Assembly: GCA_009746045.1 (NCBI GenBank)
Contig: RPFO01000090.1
Coordinates: 320,887 to 384,886 of the forward strand
Reading direction: 5' to 3'
DNA: 64,000 nt
Origin: Mesostigma viride
Lineage: Eukaryota > Streptophyta > Mesostigmatophyceae > Mesostigmatales > Mesostigmataceae
The first letter of the stretch is position 1, and each line of letters starts with the position of its first letter. Below the pieces are notes generated by a model, which worked only from the letters and a program-made list of their open reading frames with translations, was not told where the DNA came from and did no database searches. A program made the position numbers and the translations under genes. Shown one piece after another: positions 1-14,396 of the stretch.

Positions 1-1190
1 CCTACCTGTTCATTATTGTTGTCGAATACGTAATGATTCAGGCGCGCAAGCGATTTGCCCGCATCGTGGGCAGGGAACCAGGAGTGCAGGTTGCTAACAA
101 ATTCTGGCATGGCGGTGCGGACACGGAGATTCGGCTGCATGGCAGACATCATCTACGCATACGACACCACCCTCTTCGAGGACACTGGGCACGTGCAGAC
201 ATGGCTTGACTGCCTGGCTCTCGAGGCCCGTGCAGTGGGGCTTGAGGTCAGCAAGAAGACAGAGGCCCTGGCGGTTGCGCTCACCAACTCACCGCCGCCC
301 CTCTATCTCCTAGACGGCTCTCGTGTCCAGTATCGGGACCGCGTTAAGCTGCTAGGCAGCCTGCTCCCCAGCTGCGAGGTCGATGTGGACCATCGCATCT
401 CCCTCGCCTGGCACGCTTTACGCCAGTACCGGGCCCTGTGGCGCAAGCCCCTGGGCAAGATCGAGAAACAGGACCTGTTCAAGGTCCTCGTCCTTCCTGT
501 TCTCACGTATTGGGCCGAGACGTGGACCCTCACCGCCGACCTGGCCCGCAAGCTGGACGGCGCGGTCACCAGCATGCTGCGTTCCATTTTCAGAGTAGGA
601 TATGCTGCTCACGTCCGCAATGAGGACCCGGCTGTACCAAGGCATGCCCTATATCACCAGCACCATTGAGCAACGACGCCTGCAGCTCAGTAGTAGGGCA
701 CCTAGCTCGCACCAACCAGGTAGACACCTCACGTGGCCCCCCCGCAGGACTCATGCGACCAGCCCTGGCAGCCTGGCCGGCACCTCATGACGTGGGCTGG
801 GCCCAGTGATGTTAGACGCCGCAAGGCCCGCACCTTCAAAGAACAGCTAGTCGGTAGAGGACATGGGGGGCCTCTGCCTCTCCGTGATTTGGAAGAAGAT
901 GATGGACAAGGCCAAGTGGGCCCAGGTCATAGAGGACAACGAGCCCCCCCCAGTGGGGAAGCGCCCGCGTGTGCAATCCCGTGGGAGGCACGCCAGATAG
1001 CTCCCCTAGGGCAGCGTGCGGCTGCCTAGATAGATGTTGTAGTTAGCATGCTGTTAGATAGATGTAGTATGTAGCCGATGTAGATAGATTAGACCGGTAG
1101 GACTGTTTGCACCCATCCATCCATCCATCGGGGTTAATGCTCCGTGACTCCCCAACGGGAGCACGAGTCTAATTAATTAATTAATTAATT
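1..1190 (+). mobile_element. LINE family A, 3' part (RT to tail), inactive
   Basis: Non-LTR retrotransposon fragment cut by the window edge. Bases 1-670 translate to the end of a reverse transcriptase: the catalytic box reads ADIIYAYDTTLF where the second copy of the family (57.8-59.6 kb, minus) has IYADDTTLF, so the first catalytic aspartate is replaced. The thumb and C-terminal domain follow, but the frame shifts near 650-800. The 3' end has (CCAT)n near 1110, an inverted motif around TCCGTGACTCCCCAACGGGA and an (AATT)n tail at 1172-1190. The same 3' end closes the other copy. The dead catalytic site and frameshifts mark it as a relic. Confidence 0.85.
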
Positions 1191-1974
1191 TTGTATAGCT
1201 ATGCTGATCTTCCCCCCCATGACAGGCTCCCCCTTCGCTGGGCATAGCTTGAAGATCATGGGACATGGACGGCTGCATCATCGGTTAGATGTTGTTGTTG
1301 TTGTTGTTGTTGTGTCCCACATCCATCGGTTAGTACAATGACAGAATCTACAACATGACACGGTACGGCAGCGACTGTAGAGCAATCGGCGATGAGCGAT
1401 CACCCGTCCGCACGCACGCAGCGCACGGCTCGAGCCTCGAATGTTCAAAATTTTGAAATTGGTAGCGTTTCCGCCCTGTACGTTGTGATCGCCCTCCCAG
1501 CACGCGCTGTACAGGCTTTCATAGCTCCATCGCCGGCTGACTCACCGCCCCATTGCATGACTCATCATAGGAATTCAACTGATGCCAGGGCAATGCTCGC
1601 ACATTCAACTTAAACTTTCAAGGGCAACCTGGTAGCCGGCCTTAGGCCAGTAGGCGGCGGAGGCTCGGCCTAATTGCCTCTCGCAGGCTAATTCCCTCTA
1701 CACACTGTACCGTCGGGAAGGAGGTCGCGATTGCAATTTTTTTTTTCGTAACGACGGAATCCAGAATGCCATCCTTGTAAAAGAATATACCTGCGCCGTC
1801 AAGGCTTGAGGCGGACATAAAGTAAAAATAAGATGGTGGGTTGTCTTCTTGTGTTTTCCGCACGGCAGCCGTTTATTGTTTTGCTTTTTGAAAAAAAATG
1901 TTTTATTTGCCTCCGCTGACGCCGAAATTGTGCTTGTGCATTCTAATCTGTCCGTACTGTTTACCTTTGTCCAG
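1191..1974. other. intergenic, no gene seen
   Basis: I see no convincing coding exon. The stretch holds a micro-retroinsertion at 1289-1323 and otherwise unique sequence. A first exon of the downstream OEP40-like gene, supplying its start codon, may lie here but I could not identify it. Confidence 0.4.
1279..1333 (-). mobile_element. micro-retroinsertion, (GTT)n tail only
   Basis: The 10-bp direct repeat CATCGGTTAG at 1279-1288 and 1324-1333 flanks 35 nt that read, on the minus strand, GATGTGGGACACAACAAC and further AAC units. This matches three other insertions in the window ending GTGGGA(A/C)AC(AAC)n. The target duplication shows it arrived as a retroinsertion cut off almost at its 3' tail. 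Confidence 0.7.
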
Positions 1975-5578
<3,604 letters not shown>

Positions 5579-6581
5579 AGCCAAACTTCTGGCATCTAGT
5601 TGAAAGGACTCTACTTCTGCATTTTCCACTTTACTAGAATCCATACAGGCAATGTCGGCATTTTTGCTTTGAGGGCGGGAAGGGTGTGGGACGCCAATGT
5701 CCATGTCTCACTATCCGTAATGCCTATCAGTGTGCCTAGTGATTAATCTGACATGCCTAGCTTTTACGCTCCTCTGCCCTTCCTGGCATTTCAACTGATG
5801 TAAATCTCCCCCTTTTTGCTTCTCCTGCAACTGGCTCTCTGTCTCTGTCCCCCCGCTCCTTCCCCCCCCCCCCCCCCTCCATCCTTGCAGCGCATGGGTT
5901 TTCCCTGCCTAAAGGGCATCAGGTGCGTGCTATTAACCAAGCAAGGGTGGGCGCAGTGGGGGGTGGGGTACTCATTTCACCTCCTTAAATTGTGGCATTT
6001 AGCCGCGGTACGTTTCCCATAGACCCTGGAAATGGCGTGTTTGTTTCGGCTGACACCGCTAGGTTCTTGAGACTTGGTTTCACAAGCCGAGCGGAAAAGG
6101 GGTTTTGGTGAAATGCAGTATGTTACAGTGTTTTTTTTGGTGGCGATATGCCGCCAAATGTGGCGGTGTGGCACTTTTTTTGGCAAAATGTGGCGGTGCC
6201 ACCCACTTTGACAGGGCTCCCAAGAAGCCACAATTTGGCCGTGCTGTTCTACTTGGTAGTTTCGTTTCGCCACAGGGTGGCCGTGCCTGAAGTTCACTCT
6301 AGTACAGGTTACGCCACAATTGGCGGTGTCAGCCGGTCTTCCTGCCGGCGTTCCGCCACAAGCCTCCCTAGTACTAGAATACTACTATGAGTACTACTAT
6401 GACTGACTAACTTACTGACTGCATAGTGCATGTACGTAGAGCCCGGCCAAGTGCCAAGTGGCAAGTGGCCCGCTGCCAGAGACCAGAGTGCACTGTGCAG
6501 ACTGCAGCTTGTGTGCATTTTCACTGTTCAGGCTTCAGCTGGCTGGCGGCCTGGCGGCTGGCGCCTCAGTTATTAAGTCAC

Positions 6582-6692
6582 TCGCCAGCCGTTGTTGTTG
6601 TTGTTGTGTCCCACGCCGCCCAAGGGCAGCAGAGAATCTATAGTGGCCGAGGGCCGGATATATTTAGTATCGGTGGTACTATCGCCAGCCGT
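6582..6692 (-). mobile_element. micro-retroinsertion, longest copy (~90 nt)
   Basis: The direct repeat TCGCCAGCCGT at 6582-6592 and 6682-6692 flanks about 90 nt. On the minus strand the insert ends CCCTTGGGCGGCGTGGGACA followed by (AAC)n. It is the longest of four copies and shows that the short ones are the 3' end of one retroposon family. Confidence 0.7.
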
Positions 6693-6802
6693 ACTGCATT
6701 GACTAATGTGTTTCGACTTTCGGCACTAGTAATCGTTGTTGTTAATTTACCAAGTACGCCCGGCGCCGATGCCTGAGACGGAGACGCTCGCCCGCCTTGT
6801 GT

Positions 6803-6818
6803 ACATACAGCCAGTGGG

Positions 6819-6862
<44 letters not shown>

Positions 6863-6872
6863 TACAGCCAGT
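6803..6872 (+). mobile_element. micro-retroinsertion, GGGAAAC(AAC)n
   Basis: The 13-bp direct repeat ACATACAGCCAGT (6803-6815 and 6860-6872) flanks 44 nt made of GGGAA plus (CAA/AAC) units. The target duplication separates it from a simple microsatellite: the insert is virtually only a retroposon tail. Confidence 0.75.
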
Positions 6873-8474
6873 ACGGCGCCGCGCCGCGCTGACCCCGCTG
6901 CCGGCAGGGTCATTTGCTGCACCAAAAAGCCAGCCCGCCACACGTGGCCGTGCCAAGCCCAATTTTAATTGGCTTAAAGCCACACATTGGCCGAGTAAAC
7001 TGCAGTTTTCATAGTTCGAAACGCCACAAGTGGCCTAGCGCCACTAGTAACGAAAACCTTAAAAAAAACACTGGTAGGTTAGGGAACTTTCTCTTTCGTA
7101 TGTCTGTATTGCATGGGAAGTGGGTGCGAATAGCGCATACTGTGACGCCACTATGGAGACTTTCCAATCGTTCGGTTCTGTCACTATGTATCAATATCAT
7201 AATTATGTGCCAGGGGCATGCGCTGGGCTGGAATCGCCAAAGGACTTGAGGAGGCGCACTTCCTGTTTACTTCTGTGTGAGCATGAACTGCTTTGAAGCC
7301 AGAAACAATTCTTATACCTTTCGCTTCATTGAGGGCATCACACTGGCCATCGCACTGGCCCAGCTCCCTTAATCTATCCAGCCTTGGCACCTTTCACGGC
7401 CCACCGCGAAGATGTGCAACATGTGTCCAGGTGGTGACTGGGGAAACCACCTTGCCATCTGTCCGTGCGCCATGCGTTCTCTAGCCTGTTCAAGCAGGTG
7501 CATTCATCTGCCTTCCGTGAAGGGGCATATGCCTTGAGTATGCCATGTTGGACGTGGAGGCAACCCCAGGTCTTGCGTTACCTGCCTGGCAATTCCTTCA
7601 ATGAAGCACGAAGCCTAACTTATTCCAACAGTTTCACTTAACTTATTCACAATGTCTTCTAAATTGGTGGCGTGGAGCCTTGAAGGCCGCTAACTTATAC
7701 CTTCTCTGCCTGACCTTGTCCTCCATCATCGATACTTCCTTGCACATGTTTGGGTGTTCGCATCCACCTGGGGAACGCCATGATGAAATTCACTTGGTTG
7801 TGGCTGTGGCGGGGGCTCCGCAGTTCCTCACAACTGCATGACCTCAAGGTAAAGCACCCAGCCATGGAGTCCCTGATGCATCTGCCTGGCACAGAACCCC
7901 CTGGCTTCCCAGCCCCTTATGCACATGCATCTACAACGGTTTCCTTGCGAAGCCATAGTGGCGGCGTACATAACCACGCACTCATGCATACCCGCACAGG
8001 CGCACGCAAACCCTAGCCACCCCGTTCTACCGACATCAGACCACGCCACCCCCTTCCATCCGTTCAAGTTCCCATCGCGTTCCATCTAACTAAGATAGAC
8101 CCTGGTAAGCTTCCCCCCCTGTGATGGATTTAATGCCAACCATGGCATCAATGGCTGCCAAATGGCATGCCATGGCTGCAGCCCATGGCATGCCACCATT
8201 TTCGCCAGTTGTCATCACTACCAACTGCATCTAATCCTCGGTCTACCAGACATGCTTATCGTCAGTTTCCTGTTCGTTTCGCAAGTGGATTAGCCTGCAC
8301 TACATAAAGGATTCGATTCTCCGCAAACAACTTGACCAGGTGGTACTGCAGGGTGCGTGTTTTGCCTTCTATTTGCGGCTTAAAGTTTTGCACGGAGCAC
8401 TCTTGTGGCAAGTCCCACCTAACGGCAACTGTATATGTGACTGCTTTGTGTATCGGTGCCCCCGGTGCCACCAG

Positions 8475-11468
8475 GCGGTCAGCCTGGCGCAATGGATGCA
8501 CGAATCCTCCCACGGGCGATCGCGCCTGGCGGCTCACCATTGCAACTATGGCGGCCTCAAGTGGCGGCCGGATATGCGTACGTTCGCATGCGGGACAGGA
8601 TCGCCCCTTCGCACCTACACACAGCTGCCTTTCCCATGCAACCCCTGTAGCCATGCTCTTCCCCGGAAATGAACGCAAACGTGCCGTTTTTGGGTACGCT
8701 ATCTTGCTGGTGTGGGATCGCATGACCCTCGGGTTAAAGACCGTATGCCGCGAGACGGTTGCAGGAGCGCAAGTATATAGAGAAGCCGTTCGCTGCTCCT
8801 AAGTAACGCAGCAGAGCGGAAAGGGTGCGCTTCCCTGCAGCGGAGATGTCCGAGACATGGCTCAAGGTTGTCATTGAAGCCCACCAGGTCTATTAGTGGC
8901 TCAATTTACGATCTCAGGTTTTGGATACATGCTCATCTGGCTTCTCAGGTTGTTACCACTGATTGCTATACCAGCGCCTGGTGTATCAATCCAGTGATGC
9001 CATCATTCAGTGTATTCTCGTGTTCGACAATCACGTGTTCCTTTCTCGGTGGCGGCATTCAACTTTGGCGTATGCATGGTGATGTCCAGTGCATATTTAA
9101 TTACCCTAAATCGAAGTACCCAAGAACCAGGGCAAGGCTGTGCTCGCCAAAGGTGCCGATTGCGGTCTCATGCTGTACGTTGTTGGCCACTGCCTGCAAC
9201 GTGGCTCACTACCTGTGTCTCCCTACCTCCAGGGGGCCTGGCATTCCCCATCCTGTACGAAGCCCACGATGGGCCGGACACGTACTGCAGCTTCCACAGC
9301 AGCAACGCGTATATCAAGGGGTTTTGGAAGGTGAGCACAACTGGGTAGGGCGGCACTAGTACAGGCCTTTGATGAGTGTGCTTGCCTAGGGTCCTTGTAA
9401 TGCGCACATCAAGGGGGTTCTGGAAGTTGAGTGCAATCCAGTTACCACCTTCCGGGTCAGCCTTTTTTTCTGATGGGTGTCGTTGTTTAGGGGTTTGCAA
9501 CATGTACATGGAGGGGCTGTGGAAGGCAGGTGTCTTTTGAAGCTATGCGAAATGTGCGCTTGGTTGGCACTTGAGATTTTCTCCAGGTGGGCACGGCAAC
9601 GCATCTGTCAATGTGGCGTAAGTTTGGACAGGTTCATCATAGAAAAGGAATTGCGGGGGTACAGCAAACACATTCTATTGGCTTTACTTCTCCATTCCAT
9701 CTCGGCCCACCTCCTGCTGCCCACTCTCCTGCACTTCAGCCTTTTTAGCATGACCTTACATTGAATGTTTGCCTCATTAATTAATGAACCCCTCAACCGC
9801 CTCTGACTCGTACCTGTCTGACTCGTACTCCGGCGACTCACCTGTCTAATCTCGGCTCACGTCTGACTCATTCTCCAGTACACCAGTACGCCACAGTTTC
9901 GCAGCACCAGTATGCCACAGTTTCGCAGCACGCAACAGGTGCCCCCATTCAGCCTAATCATTATTTCTAGACCATACTAGGAACCAAGCATAACCATAAG
10001 GGCCCACCTGGGGGTATAGTGGGTGGTCCCAGTACTAGGTCCCCCTGCTCTATAAATAGCCCCACCCCCTCAGGGGGGTGCGGTGAGTGTGCACGGTGAA
10101 CAGCCTTATAGTGGACGATAGACCCCTTCCCTCAATACGTTGACCCTGCGGTTGGTTTTGTAGATACATTTGCTAGTTAGGATAAGATACCAACACTAAA
10201 AAGTTGTAACCGCCCCAGGGACCCACAAGATACTGCTAACAATAGGTGGATTTTTCCCCTACTCAGACAGCTGTGCACCAGGGTACCCCAGTGCCCCCTT
10301 GAATTTGTCCAGGGTGTTCACCCTGGTCCGGTGGTCAGATATGGTCAGACAAGTGTGCTACGGATAGAGTGACTCTAGATATTTCGGTTGGTCTAGTCGG
10401 TTCCCGCGAAAACCTTCCCACCAAATCCCTATGAGGCGCACAAACTCGTGCTGATTTTTCTCGTGCCGAGTCACGAGAAAAACTCGTGGTCGAAAATCTG
10501 CACGAGGACGGTTGAGGGGTTATAATTTACACGTAAATGTGTCACGTGAGCTAGACTGCATGGTTGCCTCATGCAGTCTCTAATACGCCCACAACCGCCA
10601 CTGCCACCATCATGCCTTTCCATTTCTCACCCCTCTCTTGCCCCTCTTGCCCCCCTCTTGCACCTTTGTCACTCTACCACACACAGTTCCTGAACCGGGC
10701 GCCGTTCCAGGGATGGCAGGAGCAGGTGGCCAACCTGCGTGGGGACGGCGCGTGCAGGGCCTTTCTGGAAGCAATTCATGGGTGTGTGCACCGCAGTCTT
10801 TGTCCAGTTGTAAGGCTAGCAGTCAAAGCGAAGTAAAGATATTTATGGGGAAAGATAATTTCTCCATCTGCTTAACAAAGTAAAGCAGGCTGGCTACACT
10901 ACTATTCCTACCCCTGTATCCACCGAAACCACTGGCAGTCAGGCTTGTACTAACGTTTTTATTTGTTGGGCATATGCCACCTCCCCTGTGCTCTGTGTTT
11001 GCAAGATGGGTCGGGCTGCAGCAAGCGATGTGTGCTATCCCTGGATGTTTGTAATCAAGACTAGCGTTGCAAAAACAAAAAGGATCCAATCACATACGAT
11101 GGATGGATGTTTGTAATCAAGACTAGCGTTCCAAATACAAATAGGATCCAAATACATACGATGGATGGATGTTTGTAATCAAGACTAGCGTTGCAAACAC
11201 AATTAGGATCCAAAATCATACGATGGATGGATGTTTGTAATCAAGACTAGCGTTGCAAATACAAATAGGATCCAAATACATACGATGGATGAAGCCCGTG
11301 TCCCTGGGCAGTCCTCACCTGATGCTGACATCATTACTTATTTTCCTTTTCCTATTTAATGGCTCACTGCTTAATCCTGGTGGTCGCAGGCGCGGCTACG
11401 CCACGGACCCCTCCTATGTGCACAAGGTCATGCAGTGTCTGCCCGAAGCCAGGGAGCTGCTGAACCAG
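8475..11468 (+). CDS. glucosaminidase (GH73) domain protein, multi-exon
   Basis: Four exons join in phase: 8475-8577, 9233-9330, 10687-10781, 11390-11468. They give a continuous GH73 (FlgJ/LytD-type endo-beta-N-acetylglucosaminidase) core: AVSLAQWMHESSHGRS with the family's catalytic-site glutamate, NYGGLKWRPDM, then YEAHDGPDTYC, FKGFW-like YIKGFWKFLNRAPFQGW, and RGYATDPSYVHKVMQCLPEA near the end. Such enzymes cut the glycan chain of bacterial peptidoglycan or similar GlcNAc polymers. The first exon boundary is chosen at CCACCAG/GCGGTC; upstream exons are not resolved. A terminal exon at 11935-12027 (stop TGA) is phase-compatible but unproven. Introns show the domain has long been resident in a eukaryotic genome. 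Targeting and substrate are unknown. Confidence 0.75.
9399..9530 (+). repeat. two partial copies of GH73 exon 9233-9330 end
   Basis: The exon end AACGCGTATATCAAGGGG..TTTTGGAAG recurs as AATGCGCACATCAAGGGGG..TTCTGGAAG (about 9399-9433) and more weakly as AACATGTACATGGAGGGGC..TGTGGAAG (about 9498-9525). In both copies the donor GT is lost (GGAAGTTGAG, GGAAGGCAGG), so they look like decaying duplicates of the exon-intron junction. Confidence 0.75.
9789..10519. mobile_element. candidate piggyBac-like non-autonomous element (731 bp)
   Basis: Terminal inverted repeats CCCCTCAACCG (9789-9799) and CGGTTGAGGGG (10509-10519) bound the segment. The flanks TGAA/TTAT are degenerate relatives of TTAA. Inside, a motif ending CCCCCTCAGGGGGGT near 10063-10080 and GGAACCAAGCAT near 9979 also occur in the 54381-56470 element. 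No transposase frame is present. The right flank continues into a degenerate LINE C hairpin (about 10530-10546), so it probably sits in a LINE tail. Confidence 0.5.
11043..11290. repeat. 62-bp tandem repeat, 4 copies
   Basis: Units starting GGATGTTTGTAATCAAGACT at 11043, 11105, 11167 and 11229 (period 62) differ at a few positions and end with CATACGATGG. The array ends 100 bp before GH73 exon 11390-11468, inside its preceding intron. Confidence 0.9.
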
Positions 11469-11624
11469 GTAGGTCTGGCAATCCACTGGCTGTCACTATT
11501 TTGTAATTAACTGGTAAAATGCAGGAATTCTGGGAGATTACAGTATCTTCCCGGGATCTTGCCTGGGACTGTGGTGGCACTTCGTTTACGGCATCATGAA
11601 GCGCATGTTAATTGCTGATTAATG

Positions 11625-11781
<157 letters not shown>

Positions 11782-12424
11782 GAGGTACATATTGGACACT
11801 GGACCTTCATTTTGAGAGATCTATTGCTTTTCAGATCATGTGGCCTAGGCGGACGTAACACCAAATTTACGGCCTAACTAACGCAGTTTGTTACGTGCCG
11901 TAACGATAGATAACCCTTGTATTCCCGGTTGCAGCTGTGGATGAGGTTGTTATGGATGAGCTACTGCTCTGTTTCACATACTGAAGGCGACCCCTCGTTA
12001 AATTTGCTGCCGTGTACTTACCCATGACAATCACCAACAGGTCTGAGAAGCATGCTGGAGCCTACTGTGAACATTTTGTATATGTTTCAAGGCCATGAAA
12101 GACCTACTTAGGTGCCCTCTGCCATCCTTGGCGGCACCCGCAACTATGGTTTTGATGATGGTGCTGTTTATGCACACATAAGCATGGGTCTTTCAAATAT
12201 TCATGGGCAAATTTTGTCCCCATGCAGGAGACATTTTACTATACATGTGGTTTGAGTAATATTTTCCCTTACCAACCGCGTTGACAATTTTCCTTTTCAG
12301 AAGATCGTAGCTTTCATAGCACTGTTTCATTACTTGATTAATGAATTCATGCCTTGCGTTAGGCATATTGAAAGACATGAGTGTCAGTAACAAGGAAAAG
12401 TGACATCTTCCTTCTAGGCAAAAA

Positions 12425-13540
12425 GCGGCTGACGACATCAACACGCGCGTTGGCCAGGCCTAGGGGGCCCTCTGCCGCCTCGACAGGTTCTGAACATATG
12501 TCGCTACCTGAGTGAGCGGCGCAAATGCATTCTGTTCAAGGCCCTTGTCCTCAGCATCCTCCTTTACGGCTGCGAGGCGTGGACCCATGGACGTACCTGT
12601 CGCTGATCGAGCAAGCAGCTTGACGGCACTGTCACTCGGATGCTCCGTCACATCCTCGGCGTACGCCCGCCCCCATGCAAGAGCGCCGCACCCGGGCCGA
12701 GCTCTACTGCGAGTTCCCTCTTGTCACCCATACCATCCGAAACCGCCACCTCCTCTTTGCTGGCCATCTTGCCCGGCGCACAGATCACCAGGCATGCATG
12801 ACCGATGTGGGCCACCCGGCCTGCGGGCGGGGTTAGGACTGGCCAACCAGGTAGACACCTCCTATGGCAGGGTCCCCTTGTCCCGACACAACCCACTGGG
12901 AAACTTGCGCGCGCCCCGCACCGACGCGGCGCGACCCGGGCCTATGTGACACAATTGCTTGAGGATGCATGCAGGGCTTCTGGGATTATCTGTACGTACT
13001 CCGCACCCGCATGATTTAATTAATTAATTAATTAATAGACACGTGACTGCGTCACGTGACCATAAGTCCTCAGTGGGAGGGGAACATGATAGAGAAGGAG
13101 ATACCCGCATGATTAATTAATTAATTAATAGACACGTGACTGCGTCACGTGAGCATAAGTCCTCAGTGGGAGGGGAACATGGGATGGAATGGATGGTATA
13201 AGCTATCTAGGTCCTAGTTACAGGGGTGTGGGCACCGCGGCCCGAATCGCTATGAATGCCATACTTGGTCACACGCGGAGCCCCCACAGGCTTGGGGGTG
13301 GTCTCCTTCATCACCCGCATGATAGAGAAGGAGAAATGGGCTGCCGTCTGCGATAAGCACCTTCCTGAGGGGCATGCTCCTGTTTTCTCCCCACGGGCCG
13401 CCCCACAGCCCATTGCTGTAGAATGCAGGGTAGAAGTCCGCAGGTGTAGGTTATTGCCCCTGAGGATAGCCGCTACACTACTGCCTCGTCTGCCATTACA
13501 GTAGACGACAGCTCAGATGAGGATTATTTCCCCCTCTAGT
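12425..13540 (+). mobile_element. LINE family D, 3' coding fragment with nested insertions
   Basis: Bases 12430-12960 translate, with frameshifts, to the post-RT region typical of LINEs: ADDINTRVGQA, KALVLSILLYGCEAWT, TRMLRHILGVR and VTHTIRNRHLLFAGHLARR. The reading resumes at 13317 as RMIEKEKWAAVCDKHLPEGH and runs to about 13504. The break is caused by LINE C tails inserted at ACCCGCATGAT. It differs enough from families A, B and C to be a separate lineage and is dead. Confidence 0.75.
13016..13312 (-). mobile_element. two LINE C 3' tails inserted in LINE D
   Basis: Copy 1 (about 13016-13088) and copy 2 (13114-13312) each begin with a (TTAA)n tail, then the hairpin CACGTGAC-TGC-GTCACGTG (13040-13058 and 13133-13151) and CATAAGTCCTCAGTGGGAGG. 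Copy 2 extends into the end of the LINE C reading frame. ACCCGCATGAT occurs at 13005, 13103 and 13313, on each side of the inserts, as a target duplication. Confidence 0.8.
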
Positions 13541-14396
13541 CACTACATGGTTGGGGAATATGATGCTGACGATATATTTGTAACTTTCCAATGAGATTAG
13601 CATAGTAGTCCGTGCAGCATGCCCATGCATGCGCATGATGACACGCAAGTACTTACTTTGACATCAGATGCCCTCTTGGTCATGTATACGCGTAGCTAAG
13701 AACAAGCTCACAGATTTGCCCAACATTTGTTCAAGCTTGGCCCCTGCCAGCTGTATATGCGACAATGTTAGGCTGTGTAGTGTACATGGTAGTGTGGCCT
13801 CTCTAGTGGGTCCCACAGTGCAGTTTTTGATAGGCGCAGTTGTACGTGGCTTGCCTCCGGGCAAGCATGAGGGAATTAAGACTGGTAGTCTCTGCGCCCT
13901 TTCCCAGTGTGCAACATACAGGGATGGAAAGCACTACACGTGCTCCGCGTTGGATCACACTTTATTAAATTAAATTAATTAATTTAATATTGTGCATGAA
14001 TGGCCATGCATGGACTGAGCTAGGCTGTGGGGAATGCATATAGCTCATAGATATTTGCCAGCTAGCTATATAGTATCAAACACTACTTCATCTGCATATT
14101 GCAGTGATTAACAATTCATCTGCGTATTGCAGTGATTAACGATTGGATGAAATAAATAATTTAGGAGAACACTCCCCCGCAAGCTACATGATGGTCGCAT
14201 GCCTGCAGATGTACCTAGACAGCTTTTGCACCTGATCCTATAGTAGTACATGCATACTGTTGGTGCCATGCCCATGAACCTACCATGCACAACCTCATCA
14301 TATGGATCGAAGTATGCACGTCCCTGCCCGAATGCCATATAACCATGCATCCAATGATGCACCATCCAGCTTGCACAATTTAGGTCAAATGGCAGC
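13541..14396. other. intergenic, 3' side of the AASDH-like gene
   Basis: AT-richer DNA with short TTAAATTAAATT runs (about 13970) and a repeated ~30-bp phrase CTGCATATTGCAGTGATTAAC/CTGCGTATTGCAGTGATTAAC near 14090-14140. No gene seen; it should hold the 3' UTR of the minus-strand gene ending at 14397. Confidence 0.4.

Larger units (their letters stand above)
6140..7045. repeat. region of repeated GCCACA..TGGC inverted words
   Basis: More than ten occurrences of GCCACA or its complement TGTGGC occur, many as short inverted pairs such as CGCCACAATTGGCGGTG and GCCACACGTGGCCGTG. They cluster at 6140-6365 and 6940-7045, around a middle segment that hosts two micro-retroinsertions. This could be an old foldback-type element, but I could not define its ends. 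Confidence 0.4.
5579..8474. other. repeat-rich spacer, probably 5' region of the GH73 gene
   Basis: There is no exon I can place with confidence. A short candidate exon lies at 5889-5922 (after a C-run and TTGCAG) and another ends at 7851 (CTCAAG/GTAAAG). Either could belong to the N terminus of the GH73 gene, but phases cannot be tested. The stretch contains a C-run (5863-5878), repeated GCCACA/TGTGGC words (6140-7040) and two micro-retroinsertions. Confidence 0.4.

Noticed and set aside
8332-8802. 156-codon frame overlapping the GH73 exon in another reading
   Set aside because: The alternative reading has no family match, whereas the chosen reading shows the GH73 signature and splices in phase.
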